Shown: positions 26,047 through 33,955 of the stretch, in pieces
Numbering within the stretch: position 1 is the first letter of the stretch
Layout: the number at the start of each line of letters is the position of its first letter
From: Flavobacterium sp. MedPE-SWcel
GTDB taxonomy: Bacteria > Bacteroidota > Bacteroidia > Flavobacteriales > Flavobacteriaceae
Assembly: GCA_001874325.1 (NCBI GenBank)
Contig: MPCW01000008.1
Span: 62,001-126,000, forward strand
Length of the DNA stretch: 64,000 nucleotides
Direction of reading: 5' to 3'
Program-made: the position numbers and the translations under genes
Notes under the pieces: model-generated
The model's input: only the letters and a program-made list of their open reading frames with translations
Database searches by the model: none
What the model was told of the DNA's origin: nothing

Positions 26047-26688
26047 ATAGTATTCATCTAAAACTGTTTTTCGACCGATAGTTTTAGTAATAATATCCTT
26101 ATCTATATCCCATCCACGAGCAGGCGAATACTCTCTACCATACCATATTATTTGTAGGTGTAAATCATTCCACAAACCTTCAGGGAATAAGCGTTTTGCA
26201 TCTTTTTCTGTTTGTACTACATTTTTACCATTAGTAAAGCCCCAACGATACATCAATCTATGAATGTGAGTATCTACAGGAAATGCAGGTATTCCAAAAG
26301 CTTGACTCATTACAACACTAGCAGTTTTATGCCCTACGGCAGGAAGCTCTTCAAGTGCTTCGAAACTAACGGGTACTTCACCATTATGTTTCTCTATTAA
26401 TATTTCAGATAATCCATGTATCCCTTTAGATTTCATAGGAGATAATCCAACAGGTTTTATAATTTCACGTATTTCCTCAACTGATAGTTTTATCATATCA
26501 TACGGGTTGTCGGCACGTTCAAATAATAATGGTGTAATTTGATTAACACGTACATCAGTACTTTGTGCAGACATTAATACGGCTATTAATAGCGTATATG
26601 GATCTTTATGATCTAATGGAATAGGGATAGTGGGATAAAGATCATTAAGTGTATCAATTGTAAACTGTACCTTTTCTGCCTTGGTCAT
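26029..26688 (-). CDS. nth: Endonuclease III-like DNA glycosylase without the iron-sulfur cluster
   Basis: Base-excision repair glycosylase/AP lyase of the HhH-GPD fold. The helix-hairpin-helix is visible as ALEELPAVGHKTASVVMSQAFG with the catalytic Lys in GHKTA, and the catalytic Asp in FPVDTHIHRLMYRWG. Where canonical Nth has four Cys for the [4Fe-4S] cluster, this protein reads LHLQIIWYGREYSPARGWDIDKDIITKTIG with no Cys at all. Length 219 aa is otherwise normal. Divergent from bcp. Confidence 0.92.
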   Translation of the reverse strand: MTKAEKVQFTIDTLNDLYPTIPIPLDHKDPYTLLIAVLMSAQSTDVRVNQITPLLFERADNPYDMIKLSVEEIREIIKPVGLSPMKSKGIHGLSEILIEKHNGEVPVSFEALEELPAVGHKTASVVMSQAFGIPAFPVDTHIHRLMYRWGFTNGKNVVQTEKDAKRLFPEGLWNDLHLQIIWYGREYSPARGWDIDKDIITKTIGRKTVLDEYYKKTSR

Positions 26689-26723
26689 TTTTTACTAATT
26701 TTATGGAAAACAAATATACTATT

Positions 26724-27176
26724 ATGACGACATTAAAAAAAGGAGATAAAGCACCTGATTTTTCGGGAATTGACCAAGATGGCAATCAACATACATTAGC
26801 AGATTATAAAGGAAAGAAACTTGTAGTTTTCTTTTACCCTAAAGCGAGCACACCTGGTTGTACTAATGAGGCTTGTGATCTTCGTGATAATTTTGAACGT
26901 TTTGAAGCTAATAATTATGCTCTTTTAGGAGTTAGTGCCGATTCTCAAGCGAGACAAGGAAAGTTTAGAGACAAATACAGTTTCCCATTTCCATTATTAG
27001 CTGATGAAGAAAAAGAGGTTATTAATGCTTTTGGGGTTTGGGGGCCTAAGAAGTTTATGGGAAAAGAGTATGATGGTATTCACCGTACCACTTTTGTGAT
27101 TAATGAAGAGGGGGTTATTGATGAAGTAATTGAAAAAGTAAAAACAAAAGCACATGCGGCACAGATATTAGACTAG
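26724..27176 (+). CDS. bcp: Thiol peroxidase, bacterioferritin comigratory protein family (Bcp/PrxQ)
   Basis: Thioredoxin-fold peroxiredoxin reducing peroxides in the cytoplasm. Using the second ATG (MTTLKKGDKAPDFSGID), the peroxidatic Cys is Cys46 in FFYPKASTPGCTNEACDLRD with the resolving Cys51 five residues on, the atypical 2-Cys PrxQ arrangement. Further motifs: GVSADSQARQGKFRDKYSFPFPLLADEEKEV and IHRTTFVINEEGVI. The ORF-track ATG at 26703 adds seven residues and is less likely. Divergent from nth. Confidence 0.95.
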   Translation: MTTLKKGDKAPDFSGIDQDGNQHTLADYKGKKLVVFFYPKASTPGCTNEACDLRDNFERFEANNYALLGVSADSQARQGKFRDKYSFPFPLLADEEKEVINAFGVWGPKKFMGKEYDGIHRTTFVINEEGVIDEVIEKVKTKAHAAQILD

Positions 27177-27183
27177 TAATTAT

Positions 27184-28230
27184 TTATTTTCCTTGGTTTG
27201 TGCAACGAAAACGAATTACTCTTTTATAATCAAATAATATATCTATATATCGTAGGTAATCTTTTTTAACAATATAATCAAAAGAATAGATCTCATTTTG
27301 ATATTTAAAGTTAATATATTTTTGCTTTTTTAAAGCTCTTTCATTCCAAGTTCTAGATGTTTCATCATCAGTCCATGGGATAGGGTTACGATATATATTA
27401 GTGTTTATTTGTAGATGTTCTATAGGCTGGTTATACTTTACATTGAAATGTAATGTATCTCCAGCTTTTATATTTATAATTCCAGATTTTGGAGTTATGA
27501 TTTCCAGATGTGGCAAATATGAAGTTTTTATATATGGTGTTTTTCTAAAATCTTCTTTATTTCCAGAATACCTAGCCCAAAATTCATCTTCAGGATAGTG
27601 ATTTCTTGAAAATTTATCAGAAGGAGTCAACCAATAATAATCTTCATATTTTTTAACATATTTTAAAAGCTTCTCTTTTTTATCAATTGAACAATAGCCT
27701 GCAGCCCAAGTTGGATCTAAAAAATAGTATTCACCATTAATATGTATAGCGTTCCATGCATGATTTAAACTTCCCATTCGCCCTATTTGTGAATGGCTTT
27801 TTTTAGTATAACCAGAAATTATTGAACTCTGTATACCTACATAATCACACATTTGTTTGAACAGTGTGGCATAGCCATGACAAATAGCTTTTTTACTTTT
27901 TAGAGTTTTGTTTATATATTTATTTTTCCATTTTACGTATTTAGCATCACAGTTTTGATTGTTTCGGCAGCGGAAGGGTTTTGTTTTTTTATTCTTGTTG
28001 ATGAGCTTATAATCATATTTAATAGAATGAGTTACCCAAATAAATATTGCGCGAGCTTTTTCAAGTTTTGTATTGCAATTTTGGGTAAGTTCTGTTGTGA
28101 GTTGATATAAGTCTCCTTTATATTCAACAGTTCGCGCAAGACTATCTATTGTTGAATAATTAGGAGTCTCATTTTGTGAAAAAACAAAAGTGAAATAAAA
28201 GAGAAAAAATATAATTGATTTAATTTTCAA
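27184..28230 (-). CDS. Secreted transglutaminase-like cysteine protease domain protein
   Basis: Signal peptide MKIKSIIFFLFYFTFVFS, then a transglutaminase-like fold (about 40-190). The catalytic triad is readable: Cys in KAICHGYATLFKQMCDYVG, His in SLNHAWNAIHINGEYY and Asp in FLDPTWAAGYC. The C-terminal 150 residues look like a beta-rich domain (LEIITPKSGIINIKAGDTLHFNVKYNQ). Such proteins are usually periplasmic peptidases or amidases of unknown substrate. It overlaps the downstream end of the nucleosidase gene by 11 bp. Confidence 0.85.
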   Translation of the reverse strand: MKIKSIIFFLFYFTFVFSQNETPNYSTIDSLARTVEYKGDLYQLTTELTQNCNTKLEKARAIFIWVTHSIKYDYKLINKNKKTKPFRCRNNQNCDAKYVKWKNKYINKTLKSKKAICHGYATLFKQMCDYVGIQSSIISGYTKKSHSQIGRMGSLNHAWNAIHINGEYYFLDPTWAAGYCSIDKKEKLLKYVKKYEDYYWLTPSDKFSRNHYPEDEFWARYSGNKEDFRKTPYIKTSYLPHLEIITPKSGIINIKAGDTLHFNVKYNQPIEHLQINTNIYRNPIPWTDDETSRTWNERALKKQKYINFKYQNEIYSFDYIVKKDYLRYIDILFDYKRVIRFRCTNQGK

Positions 28231-29008
28231 TTAAACCTGTTTTTTGAATACTTTTAAATAAGTGTTCTATAATACACATAGAATATTTGCTAGATATACT
28301 TTTAATAAATTCGGGGAAATCAATAGATGATTTATCATCTGCTGTATCAGAAATTGTTCTTATAACTGTAAAAGGTATATTATATTCATAACATACTTGT
28401 GCTACAGCTGCACCTTCCATTTCTACACATAATATAGAAGGTAGGGCATCTGTAAGTTGTTGTTTGTCTCTAGTAGTTGCAAAAAATTTATCTCCACTGG
28501 CAATATCTCCAATATGTAATGTAGGATTGTCAATGTTAAACTGAGATAGTACTGCTGCGTCAATAACATTATATAGTTCTCTACTCTCTATAATATTATT
28601 AATAGCAATTTTAGCAGTTGATAAATCTTCCTTTTTAGATTCAAAGTATGTTTTACCCAATAGTGGTACTTCAAATTGTTGCATTAACGGGCGAGCATCC
28701 ATATCATGTTGTATAAGCTTTTGAGCTATAACAATATCTCCAATTTTTAAATCAGGACTTATTGCTCCTGCAACACCAGTAAATATAAGTTCGGTTATAT
28801 TATACTCATTTATAAGTGTTGCCACTGTTGTAGCAGCGGCAACTTTACCCCAACGAGAAAAAACAACTATGGTTTTAATACCATTAATAGTACCAGAAGT
28901 ATACCTTCTCATACCAATTACTTTAGTAACAGGATTATTAAGTAATGTTACTACACCCTCAATTTCTTCGGGCATTGCACCCATTATACCTATTACCTTG
29001 TTTTTCAA
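28220..29008 (-). CDS. 5'-methylthioadenosine/S-adenosylhomocysteine nucleosidase
   Basis: Nucleoside phosphorylase-fold enzyme that cleaves MTA and SAH in S-adenosylmethionine recycling. N terminus MKNKVIGIMGAMPEEIEGVV is the family hallmark with the catalytic Glu. Others: FTGVAGAISPDLKIGDIVIAQKLIQHDMDARP, and VEMEGAAVAQVCYEYNIPFTVIRTISDTADD with the ligand Glu and catalytic Asp. At 262 aa it is about 30 residues longer than E. coli Pfs. It lies 10 bp downstream of the 490-aa unknown gene. Confidence 0.92.
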   Translation of the reverse strand: MKNKVIGIMGAMPEEIEGVVTLLNNPVTKVIGMRRYTSGTINGIKTIVVFSRWGKVAAATTVATLINEYNITELIFTGVAGAISPDLKIGDIVIAQKLIQHDMDARPLMQQFEVPLLGKTYFESKKEDLSTAKIAINNIIESRELYNVIDAAVLSQFNIDNPTLHIGDIASGDKFFATTRDKQQLTDALPSILCVEMEGAAVAQVCYEYNIPFTVIRTISDTADDKSSIDFPEFIKSISSKYSMCIIEHLFKSIQKTGLIEN

Positions 29009-29018
29009 GTTTTATTTT

Positions 29019-30491
29019 TTATTTATGTTCTGTTAGCTGTTTCGTTTCAGAATTACAACCGAATAAACTATTTTTCTTAATTAATTCAGCAATACCTTCG
29101 GGTAACATTTCTTCCCAACCAGACTCTCCTTTACTGATCATTTTAAGTACCTCGCGCGAGAATATATTTAAATGTTCTTCTTGAACATCGGGAATATCCA
29201 TTACTTTACCATTGAATTTAAAGAATTTGTATAATTCTTTCATTCTAGGGTGTACCATTAAATTTTCAGAGTTTACAATATTACCATCTTCGTCTTTCAT
29301 AGGGTAAAGGAATACCTTAAGGTCACGGTAAAATAATTTACCAAACGCTTCAAGTATACCTCCACTTAAATGACGATAATATTTCTCATCAAAAATATCA
29401 ATAAGGTTATTTACTCCCATAGCAAGCCCCATTCTAGCTTTAGTATAACTAGAGAAATATTCAACTACTCTATAATATTCTTGGAAGTTAGATATCATAA
29501 CAGTTTGCCCTAAAGAGCAAAGTAACTCTGCACGATCCATGAAATCTCTTTCGTCAATTTCTCCTTCAGAACGAAGGTTAGAAAGTGTGATTTCAAAAAC
29601 TACAAGAGTTTTTTCTTTATCCACTCTGTTTTCCTTAAGGAACATTTGATGTGATTTTTCAAGCATATCAATGTTTACCTTAGTTACAGGGCGGAAACTA
29701 CCTCTAAGGGCAAGTATATTTTTCTTGTATAGTATAGCAGCTGGTAAAACATTTTTCCCTTCTGGGTTAAACATTACCGCATCAGTCATACCGTTTTTAA
29801 CTAATTGTAGACTCATTAATCTATTATCTACATTAGCAAAACGAGGACCAGAGAAGTTTATAGTATCTATCTCTAGCTGATCTTTATCTAAGTTATCATA
29901 AAGATAACGTAGTAACTTTTTAGGATCGTTATATTTATAAAACGCTCCATAAACAAGGTTTACACCAAGTATACCTAATGTTTCTTGTTGTAAACGTGCA
30001 TCGTTTTCTTTAAAACGAATATGTAATATAATTTCGTTATAATCTTCATCAGGTTCTACCTGATATTTTATACCTACCCAACCATGACCTTTAAACTGCT
30101 TTGCAAAATCGATAGTTGCAACAGTATTAGCATAGCTAAAGAATACTTTACTAGGGTGTTTATCTCTTTTTAGTCTTTCCTCTATAATGTTTACTTCGTG
30201 AGTAAGCATTTTTTTAAGGCGGCTTTCAGTTACATACCTACCATCATCTTCTACACCATATATGGCATCACTAAAGTCTTTATCATATGCTGACATCGCC
30301 TTTGCAATAGTACCAGAAGATCCTCCTGTTCTAAAAAAATGACGTACCGTTTCTTGTCCTGCACCTATCTCAGAAAATGTTCCGTAAATATTTTCGTTAA
30401 GATTTATACGTAACGTTTTATCTTTGATAGATGGAACGTGCTCTATTATTTTATCACCCTTTAAGGTTATATCTGCTTCGGTTAGTTTCAT
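29019..30491 (-). CDS. Conserved protein of unknown function (490 aa)
   Basis: Cytoplasmic protein with no signal peptide. I recall near-identical proteins throughout Flavobacteriia with inconsistent names (including nicotinate-nucleotide adenylyltransferase), but I see no nucleotidyltransferase HxGH motif. Striking segments: GTFSEIGAGQETVRHFFRTGGSSGTIAKAMSAYDK, SYANTVATIDFAKQFKGHGWVGIKYQ, DTINFSGPRFANVDNRLMSLQLVKNGMTDAVMFNPEGKNVLPAAILYKKNILALRGSFRPVTKVNIDML and MISNFQEYYRVVEYFSSYTKARMGLAMGVNNL. A good promoter precedes it. Nothing in the sequence tells the reaction. Confidence 0.85.
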   Translation of the reverse strand: MKLTEADITLKGDKIIEHVPSIKDKTLRINLNENIYGTFSEIGAGQETVRHFFRTGGSSGTIAKAMSAYDKDFSDAIYGVEDDGRYVTESRLKKMLTHEVNIIEERLKRDKHPSKVFFSYANTVATIDFAKQFKGHGWVGIKYQVEPDEDYNEIILHIRFKENDARLQQETLGILGVNLVYGAFYKYNDPKKLLRYLYDNLDKDQLEIDTINFSGPRFANVDNRLMSLQLVKNGMTDAVMFNPEGKNVLPAAILYKKNILALRGSFRPVTKVNIDMLEKSHQMFLKENRVDKEKTLVVFEITLSNLRSEGEIDERDFMDRAELLCSLGQTVMISNFQEYYRVVEYFSSYTKARMGLAMGVNNLIDIFDEKYYRHLSGGILEAFGKLFYRDLKVFLYPMKDEDGNIVNSENLMVHPRMKELYKFFKFNGKVMDIPDVQEEHLNIFSREVLKMISKGESGWEEMLPEGIAELIKKNSLFGCNSETKQLTEHK

Positions 30492-30510
30492 AGCTGTGTT
30501 TGATATATTG

Positions 30511-30544
30511 CAAAGTTAAAAATTCAGTCAGTTTAATAAAACAA
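30511..30544 (-). promoter_or_regulatory. Promoter of the 490-aa gene operon
   Basis: On the minus strand TTG (30542-30544), 23 bp, TAACTTTG (30511-30518), an exact match to the -33/-7 pattern, 20 bp from the ATG at 30491. Confidence 0.5.
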
Positions 30545-30551
30545 ATAATGT

Positions 30552-30559
30552 TATTTTTG
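30552..30559 (+). promoter_or_regulatory. Candidate -7 element for the PhnP-like hydrolase
   Basis: TATTTTTG on the plus strand, 17 bp before the TTG start at 30577. It lies in the same short divergent region as the promoter of the 490-aa gene; no TTG element found. Confidence 0.4.
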
Positions 30560-30576
30560 TAAAAAAGTAAACGATT

Positions 30577-31341
30577 TTGAAAGTACGTTTTTTAGGTACA
30601 GGAACATCACAAGGAATACCAGTTATTGGTTCGGATAACCCCGTTTGCCATAGTAGTAATCCAAAAGATAAGCGACTTCGTGTTTCCGTTTGGATACATT
30701 GGGAGGATTATTCATTTGTAATAGATTGTGGTCCTGACTTTAGGCAACAAATGTTAACATCTAAATGTCCTAAAATAGATGGTATACTCTTTACTCATGA
30801 GCACTCTGACCACACAGCTGGATTAGATGATATACGTCCGTTTTTCTTTAAACAGGGAGATATTCCTATTTATGCACAAGAGCGAGTAATAGATAGCCTT
30901 AAAAGACGTTTTGATTATATTTTTAAGGAAGAAAATAAGTACCCAGGTGCACCATCTGTAGCGATTACCGAGGTAAAAAATAATATACCTTTTATTATTG
31001 GTAATAAAACGGTAGAACCTATTACATTATTTCATGGTACACTAGAGATAATGGGGTATAGAATAGCAGATTTTGCTTACTTAACAGATATTAAGACTAT
31101 TACAGATGGGGAAACTGAAAAGGTAAAAGGTGTTAAAGTATTAGTAGTGAGTGCACTTAGAATAGAGCCTCATACTACACATTTTAATCTTGAAGAAGCA
31201 CTAGATTTTATAAATAAAATAAACCCAGAAAAAGCTTACATTACACACATTAGTCACTTAATGGGTTTTCATGACGAAGTACAGAAACAATTGCCAAAAA
31301 ATGTATTTTTGGCTTACGATAATTTAGAAATAACCATTTAA
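30577..31341 (+). CDS. MBL-fold metal-dependent hydrolase, PhnP-like
   Basis: Metallo-beta-lactamase-fold phosphodiesterase-like enzyme (254 aa). N terminus KVRFLGTGTSQGIPVIGSDNPVC fits the PhnP group; the metal motif is LFTHEHSDHTAGLDDIRPF; later ligands lie in LFHGTLEIMGYRIADFAYLTD and YITHISHLMGFHDEV. Starts with TTG, the only codon that fits the family. Members cleave cyclic phosphodiesters of ribose; substrate here unknown. A small membrane-anchored gene follows 7 bp later. Confidence 0.9.
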   Translation: MKVRFLGTGTSQGIPVIGSDNPVCHSSNPKDKRLRVSVWIHWEDYSFVIDCGPDFRQQMLTSKCPKIDGILFTHEHSDHTAGLDDIRPFFFKQGDIPIYAQERVIDSLKRRFDYIFKEENKYPGAPSVAITEVKNNIPFIIGNKTVEPITLFHGTLEIMGYRIADFAYLTDIKTITDGETEKVKGVKVLVVSALRIEPHTTHFNLEEALDFINKINPEKAYITHISHLMGFHDEVQKQLPKNVFLAYDNLEITI

Positions 31342-31348
31342 TATAATT

Positions 31349-31846
31349 ATGAAAAAAAACTTATTGTTATACCTATTTATTTTTACACTACTGATAAACC
31401 TTTTTACCTATGTGTATTTTACAAAAAATGAAAAGTATGCAGCCGACAAAGCAGAAAAACTTACGACTAGAATAGAGTCTTTAAAAGACAGTCTTAATAT
31501 AATGACTAGTAACCTAGAACGAGCAGATTATTTCTCTTTAAAACAAAATTTAAATGCTCGTCATTATTTTGATGAAGATCCTGATGAAATAGCAATACGA
31601 GTTAGAGATGATATTTATGCAAAAAATAAAGGTGCTAAAGGTAACCCGTTAATACAGTATCCGGTACTTGACGGAAAATCTTTTGTCATTAATAAGATTA
31701 AATTAGTTAATAACCGTTGGATTATTGCAGATTTTACTAATGGAAAAGCTTGGGGAGAAATATTTATAAAGTATTTTATCGAAGATAACGGAGATGTAAG
31801 TTATGAAACAGTTGAAACACTATTACATGCAAATACAATAAATTAA
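31349..31846 (+). CDS. Membrane-anchored hypothetical protein (165 aa)
   Basis: N-terminal signal anchor (residues 4-23, LLLYLFIFTLLINLFTYVYF), a short coiled-coil stretch (KAEKLTTRIESLKDSLNIMTSNLERA) and a globular part with DEIAIRVRDDIYAKNKGAKGNPLIQYPVLDGKSFVINKIKLVNNRWIIADFTNGKAWGEIFIKYFI. I believe similar proteins occur in other Flavobacteriia but know no function. Co-transcribed with the PhnP-like gene. Its stop overlaps the stop of the converging DUF418 gene. Confidence 0.72.
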   Translation: MKKNLLLYLFIFTLLINLFTYVYFTKNEKYAADKAEKLTTRIESLKDSLNIMTSNLERADYFSLKQNLNARHYFDEDPDEIAIRVRDDIYAKNKGAKGNPLIQYPVLDGKSFVINKIKLVNNRWIIADFTNGKAWGEIFIKYFIEDNGDVSYETVETLLHANTIN

Positions 31847-32919
31847 TCAGTTAACTTTCTCATAATCCATTCTAATGGGCCTGATGTTTTAAATTTTCTC
31901 CAGATGATGGCGAATATAATGCAAAAAAAACTAAAGGATAAAGCATATAGTACAGAGAATTGAATAGAATAGACCCCGATTTTTTCGGGGTTTATTATTT
32001 CAATTAATCCAATACCTATAACAATATGAGCTACATAAAAAGTTAGTGCTAGTTGCCCTGTTTTCTCTAAGGCATTAATCATTTTATTTCTTTCAAATTG
32101 TTTCGATAGTAATATGCAGGCTGATATTATTGCTATTGCAATAGAAATTCCGTTTAGCATATATAATGGCATAGGAGGCATAGGGTTAGTGCCTAATATT
32201 TCTGTCAACTCTTTGGTTGTTTTTATATCCCCATTAGATAGAATTGTAATAAAGGAATATGATAAAAGTTGAATGATAACAAATGCTATAGCGCTAATCA
32301 ATAGCATCTTTTTTATAAAACGATTATCGTTTAAATTTTGCTTACCAAACCAATAACCTACCAACATAAAGGCTACCCATGGCACTACAGGATGAAATCC
32401 GTTAAAAAATAAGTTTCTAATGAAACCGTTAATTGTCCAAAATTTTGAATAACTAAGAGAGGTAAAATCCCAACCAGATTCATAATTAAAGAACATTAGT
32501 AATAGGGGGAAGGCAATAATAAATAAACCTGCTAGTAGTAATATTGTATTCTGTTTTTTAGTTAAAAACAATAATATTACAAGCATATATATACCATAAA
32601 AGTGTAATATATCGGCTGGCCAGATAGCTATATATGATAATCCAACTACAAACAAGAATAATGCTCTTTTTGCAATTCTAATTTTAAGGGCTTTTAACCT
32701 TACGTCATCATTACTTTTTATTGCAGAATTTGTCATTAAAGCAAGACCTACACCTGCTAATACCACAAATGTAGCTGCTGCTTTACCATCAAATATATTG
32801 GCAATATTTTTAACCCAATTAGTACTATCACTACCAAGAATAACTTTAAAGTTAACGATTATCATCCCGATAATTGCTAATGCTCTTGCTACATCAAGAC
32901 CAATTACTCTTTTTCCCAT
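31843..32919 (-). CDS. DUF418-type polytopic membrane protein (acyltransferase-like)
   Basis: About ten transmembrane helices in 358 aa. The N-terminal motif RVIGLDVARALAIIGMIIVNFKVIL is shared with DUF1624/heparan-alpha-glucosaminide acyltransferase-like proteins, and the C terminus with TGQLALTFYVAHIVIG and SGPLEWIMRKLTD is typical of DUF418. The function may be transfer of acyl groups to extracellular sugars or lipids; this is inference. Last gene of a minus-strand run with the esterase and DUF4870 genes. Confidence 0.83.
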   Translation of the reverse strand: MGKRVIGLDVARALAIIGMIIVNFKVILGSDSTNWVKNIANIFDGKAAATFVVLAGVGLALMTNSAIKSNDDVRLKALKIRIAKRALFLFVVGLSYIAIWPADILHFYGIYMLVILLFLTKKQNTILLLAGLFIIAFPLLLMFFNYESGWDFTSLSYSKFWTINGFIRNLFFNGFHPVVPWVAFMLVGYWFGKQNLNDNRFIKKMLLISAIAFVIIQLLSYSFITILSNGDIKTTKELTEILGTNPMPPMPLYMLNGISIAIAIISACILLSKQFERNKMINALEKTGQLALTFYVAHIVIGIGLIEIINPEKIGVYSIQFSVLYALSFSFFCIIFAIIWRKFKTSGPLEWIMRKLTD

Positions 32920-32966
32920 CTGTTGTTTTTACCATTTGTAATAACACATTTGGAGGTGTTTTATTA

Positions 32967-33617
32967 CTATTTATTTAGCCAAGCTAACATATCATGAAAG
33001 TTTTGTGGCGCTACACCATGCCCTACAGGATATTCATGATATTCAGCATCAATATCAAATTGTTTCATTGCCTCAGGAGCTTTTCGTGCCCAATCTACAG
33101 GAATAACTTGATCTACCGTACCGTGTGATATAAAGAAATCTAGTTTACTAATACTTTCTTTATCTACAGTATCAGATACAATATCAGTATTTAAATAACC
33201 ACTTAAGGCAACAACTCTATTTATTTTTTGAGGATAAGTTAATCCCACAGCATAACTTAATATACTACCTTGACTAAAGCCAATAAGTGTGATATTATTA
33301 TCGTCTATAGGATAGGTATCAACAAGTTCATCAATAAACTTTACAATAAGGTCACGTGACTCTATTGCTTGTTTATCGTCAGAAAACTTGTTCATATCAG
33401 CATCAAAATTAATAGCATACCATGCATTACCATAAGGAGGTATGCTGTAAGGCGCTCTAGCCGATACTATAAAATATTCATCAGGTAATTGTGCTGCAAA
33501 AGAAAAAAGATCTTCTTCATTACTACCATAACCGTGTAATAGTAATAATAATGGGTTTTTATCTTTCTTTACTTTTGGTTCTCTAACTATGTGAAATAAT
33601 GATAAATCTTGTTGCAT
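32967..33617 (-). CDS. Alpha/beta hydrolase, phospholipase/carboxylesterase family
   Basis: A 216-aa esterase. Nucleophile Ser in ITLIGFSQGSILSYAVGLTYP, oxyanion segment LLLLLHGYGSNEEDLFSFA, acid Asp in ISHGTVDQVIPVDWAR and His in EYPVGHGVAPQNFHDM. Closest in type to the carboxylesterase/acyl-protein thioesterase family. No signal peptide. Its ATG overlaps the stop of the DUF4870 gene by one base, implying coupled translation. Confidence 0.9.
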   Translation of the reverse strand: MQQDLSLFHIVREPKVKKDKNPLLLLLHGYGSNEEDLFSFAAQLPDEYFIVSARAPYSIPPYGNAWYAINFDADMNKFSDDKQAIESRDLIVKFIDELVDTYPIDDNNITLIGFSQGSILSYAVGLTYPQKINRVVALSGYLNTDIVSDTVDKESISKLDFFISHGTVDQVIPVDWARKAPEAMKQFDIDAEYHEYPVGHGVAPQNFHDMLAWLNK

Positions 33618-33940
33618 TACAGGTTTTTAAATGTTTTTTGAAAGAAAGGACCAACTACAGGAACTAAGTATGTTTTACCTTGTACTGCACCTAAAAAGCC
33701 ATAAACCCATATTATAAAGAAGAAAATGTAAAATGCAGATGATATCATCCAGCTATTAAAATATCCTATAGGATACCCTAGTATAAAGAATAATAGTATT
33801 GTACCTAATGCTTGACGTATATGAAATGAAGAGAAATAGTTTTTCTTTTCGCTGTTCATTACTAGGGCTATTATACAGCCTATTATTGTTAAATAGCTAA
33901 CTATAGCCATTGTTTTTCCTTCTTCTACAGTTTTATCCAT
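33617..33940 (-). CDS. Small DUF4870/Tic20-like membrane protein
   Basis: A 107-aa protein with three transmembrane helices: SYLTIIGCIIALVMNSEKKN, SFHIRQALGTILLFFILGYPIGYF and MISSAFYIFFFIIWVYGFLGAVQGKTYLVPVVGPFF. FHIRQALG and the closing VPVVGPFFQK are typical of the DUF4870/Tic20-like family, whose role is unknown. It lies 15 bp after the dihydroorotase-like gene. Confidence 0.85.
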   Translation of the reverse strand: MDKTVEEGKTMAIVSYLTIIGCIIALVMNSEKKNYFSSFHIRQALGTILLFFILGYPIGYFNSWMISSAFYIFFFIIWVYGFLGAVQGKTYLVPVVGPFFQKTFKNL

Positions 33941-33955
33941 TTTAATTTATTTGTG

